Assembly (NCBI GenBank): GCA_008694505.1
Contig: VZDJ01000116.1
Coordinates: 25,325,666 to 25,389,665, forward strand
Origin: Cyanoderma ruficeps
Lineage: Eukaryota > Chordata > Aves > Passeriformes > Timaliidae
DNA: 64,000 bases
Direction of reading: 5' to 3'
The notes under the pieces were generated by a model. The model saw nothing but the letters and a program-made list of their open reading frames with translations. It made no database searches and was not told the origin of the DNA. Made by a program: the position numbers and the translations under genes. This document shows positions 46,298 through 58,860 of the stretch, one piece after another. Every line of letters starts with the position of its first letter. Within the stretch, counting starts at the first letter, position 1.

Positions 46298-48384
46298 TTT
46301 TTAGAGTGCTCAAATATTTTTGTATAGATGCAAAAGCCGTCATCGAAGCCACTGAGTAATGAAATCCTCAGAATGGTAGATGTGAGGTAAAAGAATGCTA
46401 AATCTGAGCAAATAAAATTAAAAAGCATAAAAACCAAATAAAATTCTCCTCTAAACCAAACAGTGGTTCAGAAAAATCTAAACCATTTCAATTAGTGGAC
46501 TATGAGGAATGCATCAGCTCAACAACAACAGCAACAAAAAATTGAAATATAGTCTAACCTTTATTCTGGCAGGTAGATAGGATGTGTTGATAGATATATA
46601 AATGTTTTATGAATTTGCAGATAAATTAGATATAAAATATTAGTTCATTTGTTTTAAATGGAGAAGAAAGTGGACACTGAGAAGTTTAATGATTACGAAT
46701 GTACGTTCAACAGTAGGTGAATGCTTCAGAAAAACTGTGAAACAACTTCTTTTTTTAATAAATGGAAAGCTTTTCCACAGAATTTGCCACAAACTGACAC
46801 TGCTCTTCTCACAGTGTGATTTTTGTAATTATCTCTGTGCAGAATAATCATCACTTGCTCAAGGAAAGAACATCCAAAAGAATTAAGCCTGCAAAAATCT
46901 TTGCAGAGTGACTTTGTTTCACCATACTTAAGATTTCCTTGATGTGCTGTGCTGAGCTTTTATTGCAATATGGGTAATTACTGTCATTCTGCCCAGAGAT
47001 GTTGCTCTTAATGCATCACTTCAGTGGCTAAATTAACAAGTAGCGTTGCAACTGGCATTTCTTTTTGAAAAAATAATTAGAACTCAGCCCAAGATTTAAT
47101 GAGCCACGTGCTACAACTGCCCGTTATTCGTTTTTCTACCCTGCATGTGCTAAGGATTTTGTATTAAATATACATATATATATATAAAGTGATTGTGTGA
47201 TTTTTAGCATTATTTAGTGTTGTGAAATTGTCTTGTAATTCTCTGGGATTCTTGGAGCCCGACTGGAGTATTTCAAACCAGGTTATTGAAATAACTGGTG
47301 TAAACTACTCACATCTTTATCTGCGTCTATTCTTTGCTGTTTATTGAGGGAGTCTGGGCTGGACAGTCCTGGAGCCCCTGCAAAGGATGTCTTTAAAGAA
47401 AAGGGAGCTTAGCTGGAGCTCAGGGTACCAGTGCCCAGAGATCTGTGTGATACCCGGGCAGTCCACTGAACTCCCAGTGCTTCAATTCGAAACCATTAAA
47501 GTGAAAACTTTAATTTCCTTTATTTCCTTCTTTCTGCTGTCTGATTTTAAGCCCTTTGGAGCAAAGGCACACTGTGGGTTTGCTAGAAAAGCTAGAAAAC
47601 ACTGGCTATGATCTCCTGTGCAGTTTGAAGGTTTTACCATCATTCTAACAGATAAATAACATTATTAAAACACTTTATGGTGTTTGGTGAGTTATTTTTT
47701 CCCAAGTATTGCCTTGAAGCATGGCTTTTCAGGATGGTTGATGCCTCCTGTTTTCATGGGCTTTGGGTTTTCAAGATATCAAAGTCCTTATTTTGGAGTT
47801 ACTGATTATGGATAGAGCCTGCAGTGCAGCTACAACCTCAGGAAGAATTTGGAGTCAGCTCTTAGATGGGGATTTTTTGGGTTTTGTTGTTTAGTATATT
47901 TTATATATATATATTTAATGAAATATTTTGGCAGTGTTCTGCTAAAAAATAGTAACATGAAGTACAGCAATTGCACAAAATCCATTTGGGTTCTCCAAAG
48001 ACGTCTCCCAAATGCAGGTTTTTATTGCCTTTATAGAGAACAGATCCATACCCTCAAACCATGCTAAAGCCTTCAGACGTCCTGCTGAGATAACCTGACT
48101 TAATTATACTACATCTGCCTATAGTCTATCTTCATATAAAGCATATTTTATCTGTATCTTGAGATTTGTAGCCAGGGGATTTTTTGTTTTACTTAATGAT
48201 GTATGGGCAATGCTTATTTAAGCTGCTTTGGATTCTGAGGTGCAACTACAACCTCAAAAAGTGGCACATAACAATTTTAAAAGTGGTTAATTGTGCATTT
48301 ACTGGTATTCTAATCAAGATGTTAATGGAAGGATGTTTTTTATGTACACCTTTTTCTGACACCACGCTGCTCTCACTTTAGTGA

Positions 48385-48430
48385 GAAAATATGACTCTTT
48401 GGAAAATATGACTCTTTGGAAACTCTTTGG
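48385..48430. repeat. 17-bp tandem duplication with a partial third unit
   Basis: gaaaatatgactctttg is repeated exactly at 48385-48401 and 48402-48418, and is followed by a shortened unit gaaactctttgg. Confidence 0.9.
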
Positions 48431-51400
48431 GAAAAACCCCAAACAAACCCAAACTGGCCCCAAATTGCTTCTGCTCAATAATTGCTGAGAGCAAATTTAT
48501 CCCAAGCATTTTGAGAGCTGGCAAGGTGCATTTTGGCTCCTGAGCCTTTGTGCTGATGCTCAGAATGTCGATTATATTCTAAACCTCCCTTGTGTGTCAG
48601 AGGCTTTGATATCTCGAGCTCCTTTGATCTCTAGAAAGCTTCTAACTTGAGGATAACTCATGGAGGTGTTTACAAACCTTACAAGATAGATTCTCGTGTT
48701 CTATTATCTTCTTAATGAGCCCAACCCTCTCCCCCAGGCAGGGATCAGGACTGGGATGTGCTCAGTACTGCAGAGTGCATCTTAAAGCTTCTGCTGTGAT
48801 ATTTTAGCTTCACAAATTACCAAAATCTACAGAGAATGTTATAGTTATAATTTACAGTTTGCAGTGGCTCACAAAGTTGTCAGTCTCTTCAGTTTCATCA
48901 AGTACAAATGTGTTTTCCTAAAGAAGTTGTTCACAGTGCTGATATTGTTACTGCTCTAGTCTTAGACTGGGCTGGCATGGCCCTGTCTGTTTAGACAGAG
49001 TTAATGGAAAAGATGAATTTTTTACTTTGTTTTTCAGGTTGTATAGCAATCCTTCCTGTAATTTAGTACTACTGAGCTATACAGAGAGACATATCTCTCA
49101 CGAATTTTCAAGGATATGTTCAACAAGTGTCTGTACTTTGATAATTCATTTGGCTTAAACCCCGAATCTAATCCTAATTTAATCGTTGTTCAGCCAGTGG
49201 AAAGCACAAGCAATGAGCTGTGGTGAGAAACAACCAATGTTCTGCATAAACCTGAATTATCCACCTCGCCCACGTAGAATCCACCCAACTGGCACAAGCT
49301 GCCCTCAGATTCCAAAAGCTGGGAGCTGTTTTGCTTTCAAGTCAAACCTAGAGGAAAAAACCAAAAACAACAAAAAACCAAAAACCAAAAAAGGCTTTGT
49401 GATATGGTCTCCTGTTTTTATGGATTTTATGGTGGATTTTATACTTTGGACCTTCTCAACCAGTGACAGCATGAAAGGACTGAGAAATTCAGACCTTCAG
49501 GAGAGGCTGCAGTGTAGCTTTTAGCTGTGCTAAGAGTCAGCCTTCTAAATGTGGAGAGTGATTTGGTGGCCCCAAAGCACAACACCTCTCAAAATGGAAT
49601 GAAATTTAAATGTACTCAAGAATGACTCCTGCAATGTACTTCTCAGCCCCCTCCTCTCCATCTGTAGCTGGTGGGAGTTGAGCTTACTCAGAATTTTGCT
49701 GAGGATGCTTAACACCTTGCAGATGTTTAAATTTGAGTGCCATTTGTAATAGGATATAAATAAAGTAATACTGGCTGGTTGTAAAATGTGATATCTTGGA
49801 AAGCAATGTTGAAAAGCTGCATGAGACAAAATGGGGATTTTTTTAAAATTTCAGCTGCTTTTAACCTTCTTTTTTAGATGGAATTTCAAAATCTGCACAG
49901 TTTCCTGCAAGTTGCTTCCTTTTTAAAATAGACTGGGTGCAAAGTAGCCCTTTGTTTTTAATCAAGTAAAGAATTGTTAATTGTTTTAGATGGGCAGATC
50001 CTGAAGCAGGACAAAGTTGGATGGAGCTGCCAAGAGGTGGATGTGTCTGCACAGGTGTGAATCTGTGAATCATTCTCTATATCCCTATCCAAATAATAGA
50101 GAATTTCCAGGCTCACCATCTTTGTGTAACCCACCACTGGACCCACTCCAGGAGTGAGAATCCCAGGAGAATCCTTTCATTTTGTTATTTTCACAGTGAC
50201 AGCAGCAACAGCTTGAGGGATGCTGAATACAAACAATTGATTTGCAAGGGAAGGTTTTATATAAATGGTGATTTGATTGCATGTGGTGGCAACAGTAAAT
50301 ACATCACTAATGGGAATGAATCCTCCCAGGAAAATAATTTTACAGCTTTGTTCCACAGTGCAACCAAAATGCTGTAAAGCTTTGCCCTAAGTTAATAATT
50401 GGGAATATTGCTGAAGAATAGTGAGAGCATTTTTAAGGAAGATGGATGTTTGCTGTAAACCTGACATCATTTTATAGCCTGCAGACATGGGTAGTCCCTG
50501 AAGTATCTGCCTTGCAATTATGAACATGGGTCAAGAGGAAAGAAATGAGAGAGACTGCAGCAAGTGCTGTGTAAGACTATTGCCCCTGGCATGAAATATT
50601 TATTGTTATTACGGGCTATATTCAAAACAAATGAGAATGCAAGACCTTTTACTTGTCTGAAGTTGGAAATAAATTTGGTTTGTGGTTTGGGTTTTTTGCC
50701 TTTTTTTTTTTCTTTTGTCTGCTGGTGTAGGTTTGTAAATGCTGTGATGTATGCACTGCAGTAAGATTTTAAGTTTGTGATGTGGTACGTTTGTGTCGTA
50801 TCTGCCAAGATTAACCAGTGATTAACGTTCCCCACCCATAATCTGTCACAGCAAAAGAAAATGATGCTGTTGCCTTCACTGGGCCCTGGTTTTTTAAGCA
50901 TGCTCTAAAGGGGAGAATGGATACCCAGCTCCTGTGCTTTATTTCTAAAGTCTTAAACCAATCTCTTTCTAATATCCCCCAAAAGTCGCCTTGTTCCATT
51001 AAGGGGGGTGAGTTACTGGCAAATAGAGCCACGAGTAAGAGAAAAAAGAGGATTTACAAATGGGCTTGAGGAGAATGATAAAAAGGCTGATGTTCGCAGA
51101 TCACTCACAGGGCCAGTCAGAGCAGGCAGCTCAGAACAGCTCATTATGTCACTGGAAATGTCCCTAAAAACCTGATTGAACCTATTTCCACACCTTCGGT
51201 TTTCTAAACAGACCTTGAAACAACTGCATTAGATCAAAACCGAATTGAAACTGGGAAAATTATGTGAACATCACAGTCCCTGGAAGTCCCAAGCTCTCAA
51301 TTCATGCTCCAAGGACCTGGATCTGCTGCATCCCCCAAGCCCTGGTGATGTGATAAGAAACAGAGCAGCGAAAGTGCTGCAGGACTGATTAAAAACAAGC

Positions 51401-54400
51401 AGTTAATGAGCTCTTGTTACAGGGAAAGGAAAGGGCAAGGACCCTGCTTGACCCACAGAGGGATTGTTTTCATCTTGCCTTTTCCAAAGTCAGTGTAATT
51501 CCCTGGGCTCTCCCCAGCATTTTGACCATAAAATCCACATTTGTTTTATGATAACTCCCTTTTTTCTTATTTTGAGAAAAAGATGTAAAGCACTGCAGAA
51601 GCAAAAGCTATAGCAGAGCATAATAAGGTCTTGTGAAAAGTTTGTTGAAAAATTATTTTATTTGACCCAGGGTCTAAAATTATTGGGAGTGGTGAAAAGC
51701 AATTACCACTGTAGTGCTTTTAATTTGATTTACAAAATGTGGAGGCACGGCGTCACGGTAATAAAGAAATCAATGTATGGTTTCTGCAAACCATGACATT
51801 TTCAAAAGTAATTCTATTTTCTCAAAGTGAGATAATATTATTTCATTCTCTTCTCTTCAAATCATCACCCAGCGCTGTGTCAGGTATGTGGGAGTCAAGA
51901 TCACTGTTCTCTATTGAGTGTGAGAGATGAAAATACATCTTGGAAATCTTTTCCCACTGTCATTTCTGAGAGTGGCAGTGACCAGTGTCTGTGGGCTGTG
52001 TCTCATCATGCTGCCTCCATTCAATGCCATGCTATTGAATGTCACAATGTCACAGCGTTCTCCTCCTTAACACCTACTCCAGTTTCGGGACTATATTTAA
52101 TAGAGACAAGCTATTCTTCTCTTGATTCAAAGAGATTTGAGTCTCTTTTCTCTGCTGAGAGACACCAGCTGCAGAGGCCCTTTTGTTAATCATGAAGGAC
52201 ATTGAGGGAAAGGTCGTGCAAAAAAACAGAATAGCTCTCAATCCCACGTGGGCTGAAACTGGGACCCTGCAACATTTCAAAATTTCCACCATTTCCACAG
52301 TTTCCCTATAGTTTCCACCCACTTCACTGCAATATTACCTTTTCCAAGTGCTATTTGATTAGACTGTGGAAACTGCTAATTTTATGGCCCAAATTACAAT
52401 TAACTATCAAAGGTCTGTTTAATGACGTTAATATTAGGGTGTGATGTTACTGTATAATAATAATAATAAAAAATGGAATGTTTCTATGCCTAAAGGTGTA
52501 CAAATAAAAGCTAAAAAGGAAAGATCTGTGTACACCTTCCTGTTTGTATTGCCTGTAGTAGGACCAGCAGTGCTTCCATTTCCCTCTTTAGCAGGTGACT
52601 ACATTTGAAATGTGATTCCAACATTTGCTCTCTGTTATTCACCTTTAACATCATCCTTCTGTTCCCAGGTAGCAATTTCACTGACAGGGCTGCCACAATA
52701 TTCCACACGTTTGTGAAATCAGTTTGTCTTAACACAGCTGAGATCTCTGAAATTAAAATGATGGTTTGTGACACTGAATATGTGACTAAAATGCAAGAGA
52801 GAACACGCAGTGATGTGTAACTACTGCTGGAGGAGGAAACTTCCATGGAGCCAAACCTTGCTGATCTTGACTGGTCTGGATTTGATGGTCAAAATGGCCT
52901 TGATTTCCTTGTACATCTTAATGAACACAGTGAAAAACCTGAGAATGTTTTAGGAGATTTAATGCTTGACGCCTCAATAAATTTCTCATCCAACCACCAT
53001 AAAAAATATAGTTTAAAATACCACTCAAGGTCCTTATTCTATGTTCTGACTTTTTGCCATTCTAACGATATTTTTTTCCAACAAGCTAAAGGTTAAAGCT
53101 CTTATTAAAACTGGATTCTGCAACAGGACTTTAATCTTAGTTCTGCTACTTTGATGCTGCAATATAAATAATCACCACCGTGACAAATTTCACGTTGCTG
53201 CTCAGTGAGTGTTGCAGTTACTTATTCCTGCTAACTTGTTCTTATTACATCCTGCCGGCTTGTTATTGTCATAATCTGGTGTTATCTAGGCAAAGCCTCA
53301 TCACTCTTACTGCATTTCACAGGGATATCCTAAATGCCACATAAATCTTTTTTTTAATATATTAAACCAGTATTAGGTGGCCTCCAGCATGTATATTTTT
53401 TTGATCTATTGGCAACCACAAATCTCCTTAAAGGCGATGCGCATACCGGATGTCTGTCACTTACTTGAAAGTAATGAACAATTAAATGGGTCTTAGAGAC
53501 AGATGAAAAAGGCCAAGGGATTGTCATCATGTAAATGCTGGGCTTGGAATTTAATAGTTTTGCAATCTCTTCTTCCCTTCCCACCCCTCACCTCCATCAC
53601 TCTGTGGAAGAGGTGTCAGTGGTTAGAGGAGAAAAAACAGGGAAGCAAAAATAAAACCAGAGAGCAACCAAGGGAATAATAAGAAACTCAATTTGTGTCA
53701 TGGCCTTGGGAGAAAATCTACAGATGGAATTTAATTTTTAGGGAATTTTTGGATGAAAACTGTGGTTGGAATCACAAACAAGAAAAGTCTCATGTTTTCT
53801 AAACCTCCTGTATTCAGCAAAATAATATCTCTGTTCATAGATTTTCAGTCAGCTGAGAGGGATCAGAAAAATATAATTTCCTTTAAAAAAATGTTTTCTA
53901 AATAGAACTAACTCACACTTTCTTTATGACTAAGCTAAGCCCTTGACGTGACATGTGGTCTCTCAGGTTCACTGAAACAAACGCACCTTTATCAACATTT
54001 TTTTAATCTTGGTTTATTTTTTAGTTGAACTGTTATCTCTCAGTGGACGGGCTTTACTGGGATTATTGTGTAAAATACAAATGTCAACTATTAATGATGT
54101 TAAAAAATGGAAAAAGTATTTTATTGTTTTGCACTTTTATTCCATGAATAGTTCATTTAGGGTTGGGAACCTTATTCTTATGACTAATATATGACTCTGT
54201 GATCTTTTTCATCTCTTAAAACAGTAGAAAACGCTTTCTAAAATTTATGTTTGCAAGAATTGTGCTCATTGCTTTGGGCTAGTTTATCTTCAGGTTCATT
54301 TATTATGATTGTCCCCAACCAGACTTTTCACAGAAAAAAAGGAATAAAATCTGATGCTCAAGGACTTTGACTCCCATAGTCTTTGTATGTTTATATGGAC

Positions 54401-57400
54401 AACCTAAGGGCCAAAGAAACTCTTTTTTTTGTTGTCTCTGCCCTCATTTCCAAGTGCTTTAATTAGTACCATGATATTATGGATTGTTTTATTTCTTAGA
54501 AACTGCAGCTGTATAATTTTGATAAAAAGACCAGCAGTTTTCAGAAAAAGGATTGATGGGTACTAACTTTTACTTGGTTCTGTGAACAGCAAGCTGTCGT
54601 GTTTGCCCTAAAGAGGACATAAATTTGGCTTTAGATTTACTACAGTATCAAAAAAAAAGACATGACTTTCAATATTAGGAAGAGATGTGGGGAAAAAAGC
54701 TGCACCTAATATTTCCTGATTTTGAAGGGGAAAAGATAGCAGAAATAATGAGGAAATTATAGGAGATAATCAGGTAATAATAATAATAGAGAAATTTAGT
54801 GGGCAGTAGATTTATGCCTTTGAAATTGTGCTTCCTTCATTCTGTTTGCACTGACCCCAGCTGGGGTCAGTTTTATATGTAGAGGGCAATAATGTAATGA
54901 TTATTGCTTTAAACAGGATCCAAAGAATACCAAAAAGGAGAAGAGAACAGACACACTGAGGTCAACAGGTCAAAAGGAGATCTGGGGATTTTCTAAATTA
55001 AAAATGATTGTCAAAGCTAAGCAGCACCTGCCAAACAAAGTGCAGGACAATGTTACTGAGATGGTTTGGGGTTTTTCGAGCCTGGTTCCTTAACTTAAAT
55101 TGGAATGACTGGTTTCAGCCAAATTGAGTTATGCCACATTACCTTTCCAAACACAAAAGAGTCTTTGTGCTACATCACGTTTGCCAGGGCTGATTATGGC
55201 TGCTTGACCAGTTGAGTTTGGTTGGCTTCCTCAGGAAAAGGGATTTCACTTTTTTTGTGTCCTTTTAACCAGTTAACAAGAGATCAACAGGTCAGATGTA
55301 CTGAATTAATGGAGCACTTAGAATGTGTGAATTCTATAGCCTATTTTTCTTTGAATAATATCAGCTATCTTGGCATTACACATAATTCATCCTTCTAGCT
55401 GTTATTTCAGTTATTTTTACAATGCAGTTTAGTGGTGCTCGTTCTTTGCTATGATGAACAGATCAAAGCAAGGACAAGACTGGGCTTGTATTGGAGAAGA
55501 AAACAGACAAAAACTCATCTCTTTTAAAGCAGATTTGCCCTTGTTTCTATTGGAAAATGGAAATTTGAGGCTTTTGTTCCTCAGAAAAACCTTTTTTCTG
55601 TTTGTTCCTAGGGGATGACTCTGGCTTTGTTCATGCCATTCAGCACAGCTCTGTGGTACTCTGACAATGATTTGATGAATTTATGTTGTTGTTTCCATAT
55701 CTTGCCTCCATTGCTCTTTCAGTGATGGTTCAGGGTGTCAGAAAATGGACATTTGATTCCTGAGCCAGCTCAATAGGAATGTGTCTGATAATTGGTATCA
55801 CAGTTGTTTGCAGAGACATCATTTGGAACAAAATAAAAACACTTCCAGTCTGGGATAACTGGAGGAATAAAAATAATTCTGCTTATGTTTTGGCCATTTG
55901 CTTATGGTTTCACCATTGTTTCCTCCTTTCAAAGTGTGGAAATGAATGAATTGATTTAAACCCTTTTCCTCCTGGGCATGGCAGTTTTAGGCACCCAGGT
56001 GCAGGTGGTGTCTGACATCAGCTGGGGCTCAGCCTGGAAAACAATCTTGCTGCAAGGGGGAGTTCAAAAGCTCCTTTTGAAGGACATTTTCTCATGGAGG
56101 TTCTTTGAAATTCTGAGGAATTAAAATGATGAAAGGTGGCTCTAGTCTGTGAGAGGAGGCAGATGATTGCTTCTAGTGCGCTTATCTTTGTGATCTGTGG
56201 GTCTTTCAGGTGGTGCATTAGCTAGGTATTGCCATAAAATGTATTTATTAAAAATGCAATACAAAGAGAATCAGTTCTTTTAAGCTACAAAATGGTGACA
56301 AAACCTATTAAAGATCAGAATAATTACACCTTTCTGATCTAAATGTATTTTGTGGGTGATAGGCTCGTGTTTCAGTCAATACTTTGTTATTGGAATGTGG
56401 TTGTTTCCTGCAGGAAAAGAGGCGTGAAGCAACAGATTTGTTAAACCATCTTTTGAGGTTCCAGTGAAAGCTGGTTACAGACTTTCTTATGAGAAGATAA
56501 TGAGGGAGAGTAGGACTTCTCTTATTCACTGGTAATTATAATCAATATCCCCCATTTTTCATTCAAAGTGCTGTTTATCCGAAACACTCAGGTGTTTCTT
56601 TTCTAAAACCTGCTATGGAATTATTTTTCTTTGCAACTTATTCTGATGAGAAAGTCTATCTTGGATCAGAAAAATCCTCCTGAGCAAAAAATCCATGGTG
56701 GGCCCAGTATATGTATAACACTCATGCTGCAGTAGAAGAAAAGATATTTTGGTGAGAAAATCACTGACTGGAAATGTTTCTGTCAACTCTGGAAAAAATT
56801 ATAGGGTCTAAACTGTTTGTGAGATGAATGATGGCTGCTCTGCAAAGCTCATAGGTGAACACCTAGAGAAAAAAATCCACCTTTTGTCTTTGACGTGTGT
56901 CAAACCCAACATGTGTTTCCTCCAACATGTGTCCCTGTCCTGTTGAGCTGTTCTTATGACCCATTAAAAATAACTTCAAATTTACTTCACTGGTTCTTTT
57001 GAAAAATCTGTTGATATTTTCTCCTCGGGGCTTTATTCCAATTTCTGTTTGGTTTTGATCAGTCCAAGTCCATTAATGTGACTTTAAATTTTCTCAGGTT
57101 TCAGGGCAAGTTGTTTGTAAAAATTCCTGTTGGATTCTTTGTCCAGCACTGTCTGTACTGATGCATTGCAGATATTTATAAAAATCAGAAAGCCATCATA
57201 TTTCATCTTCACTTGCTTGTTTTTTTGACTCCTCACGCCTCTTCAGTGTTTTCCTTCAAGCTGTACCTCCTGTAAACACATAAGTGTATGTGCTCTGTAT
57301 TTCAAAATCTTCTGCTGTTTATTTGATTTTATGGATGTTTTTGCAGGGTCTATTTTTTCTCCATTGAAAATCTGTTGCTAATCTCCCATTTTTCTCAAAG

Positions 57401-58739
57401 ATCCTTCACACTGTTGTGCTGCATGGAATACAAAATACGTATCTGGTGTCTTGCAAATCCATCTGAATTTAGGAAACCAAGCTGTGCTTAAATGAACAAA
57501 CATTTCTACATGATTTAAAATAACTTTTAACTTCCTTTGAAGCAGCCATGATGGTTTCATTACTGAAAATTCCTTCCCTGTGTGATATAGCTGCTCTTTA
57601 CAAAGACAACATTTTGCAGTATGGCCAGTTCCATCCTATGAATTTTCATAACTCTTTAGCTCTGGGCTACTGTGAGTGTTGCTTTTTTTTTTAATTTCGA
57701 GCCAATCACTTATTTCTCAATATTTTATCCAAGTTGGCCTCTGATATTGCCAGTGTTCTGAAGGTTTCTGTCCTTAGCCCTGAGTTATTTTCTGTCTCGG
57801 TGCTTCCAGTCTCATTGTTAGTCTCATCTTGCTTTCTGTAGGTGGCAGCAAGAACTGGGTTGTTCTGCTGAAGCTCTTTCATCTCTCAAAGTGTTTGTTC
57901 CAGACCTAACCCAAGGAATGTGCAAATAAGTGTTTTACTGCAGAGGAAACATTTGGCAAACACGCTGAGGTCTGGTCATGGCAGGAACATGGGATTTTTC
58001 CTAAATCCATATTCAGAAAACAGAATTGCAATAGATCCTTTGCCTGAGAGGAATCACTGCATTCTTTGAGTGGTTAGGATGAGAGAGAGCTCTTTGTGGC
58101 AAGGGAGCTGCATCCTATTCCAAAATTCTAATCTGAAATTCCCAGCACATCAGGGCCCTGGGGCATCCTTTGCCTCTGTAGTGGTTCCTGCCAGCCCCCT
58201 GCACAATCCCCAGGACAGCAAAGAGAAGAGGAGAGAGGATGAGGAATGGAAAGGGAGGAATGAAGAGCAGAACAGGTACCAGTGGATAAGGAATACCAGG
58301 CACTTGGGTGTTCTTTGCTGATAAAGTGGCTCTGCAGCAGCTGCTGTAACTTAGCACACCTCAGAGCGGCCCTAAAGCAGCTCTAAATTTCAAGAGACCC
58401 AAGTTTTTCCCTAGGCTCAGCAGTGTTCTGTATATTCTGTCCTATTGCTCAGAGAATTTAAGAAGCGAGAAATTCCCTTTGCTGCTCTCTGAAGGTACAA
58501 AGTTGTCTCTTGAGTACCGTGGTGAGAGGTCTGTGTGCATTTCCCTTCCCACCACCAGCCAAAAAGGCCCTGGTGTTTTCCACAACATATTTATCTTCAA
58601 ATGCTCTCCACTGGAAATTCTGTCCTACTCAGAGGATCTTCTTATTCCATTGTCATTCCTTGGAGAGAAATATCAGGCTGGTCACATTTCCTGAACTAAT
58701 TCTCACCTGTTCTCTGGTTTTGCACTCAGGGTTGGGATA
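48431..58739. other. gene-free stretch, the longest repeat-poor block
   Basis: About 10.3 kb without a recognised gene, RNA or transposon. Minor simple sequence: an A/C-rich run 49358-49392, T runs near 50700-50715, and AAT runs at 52454-52470 and 54776-54790. Open frames are up to 127 codons (50518-50901, minus) and unrecognised. The lack of any transposon remnant that I can see over 10 kb fits either constraint or old, saturated decay. Confidence 0.45.
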
Positions 58740-58860
58740 TTCACAGACAACACCGAAGTGGGTAGAAATGTGGATCTGCTGGAGGGCAGGAAGGCTCTGC
58801 AGAGGGACCTGGACAGGCTGGATTGATGGGATGAGGCCAATGGTTTCAGTCTCAAGGATT
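58740..58860 (+). mobile_element. CR1 LINE ORF2 fragment (C-terminal part of the reverse transcriptase region)
   Basis: In the frame starting TTC at 58740 the translation reads FTDNTEVG…VDLLEGRKALQRDLDRLD, then a TGA stop at 58824-58826, then WDEANG. This corresponds to the FADDTK-like motif and the following LQxDLDRLxxWAxxNxM segment of CR1 ORF2. The internal stop, where the family normally has Arg or Ser, and the loss of similarity beyond about 58860 show a dead fragment. Only this internal piece of the LINE is visible; the 3' end is not joined to it. Confidence 0.75.

Larger units (their letters stand above)
41351..48384. other. gene-free stretch, almost repeat-free
   Basis: Seven kilobases with no identified gene. 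It contains an A17 run (42463-42479), an A10 run near 43348, an 11-bp tandem repeat (46267-46297), short TA runs near 47170-47186 and 47895-47915, and the 233-codon open frame described separately. The stretch 46780-47110 has ordinary complexity and several TAAT/AATTA words, like conserved non-coding DNA, but this is untested. Confidence 0.45.

Noticed and set aside
54150..54200. Possible CR1 3' end (ggttgggaacc...gactctgtgatc)
   Set aside because: Only scattered words match; the order and spacing do not fit the CR1 tail well enough.
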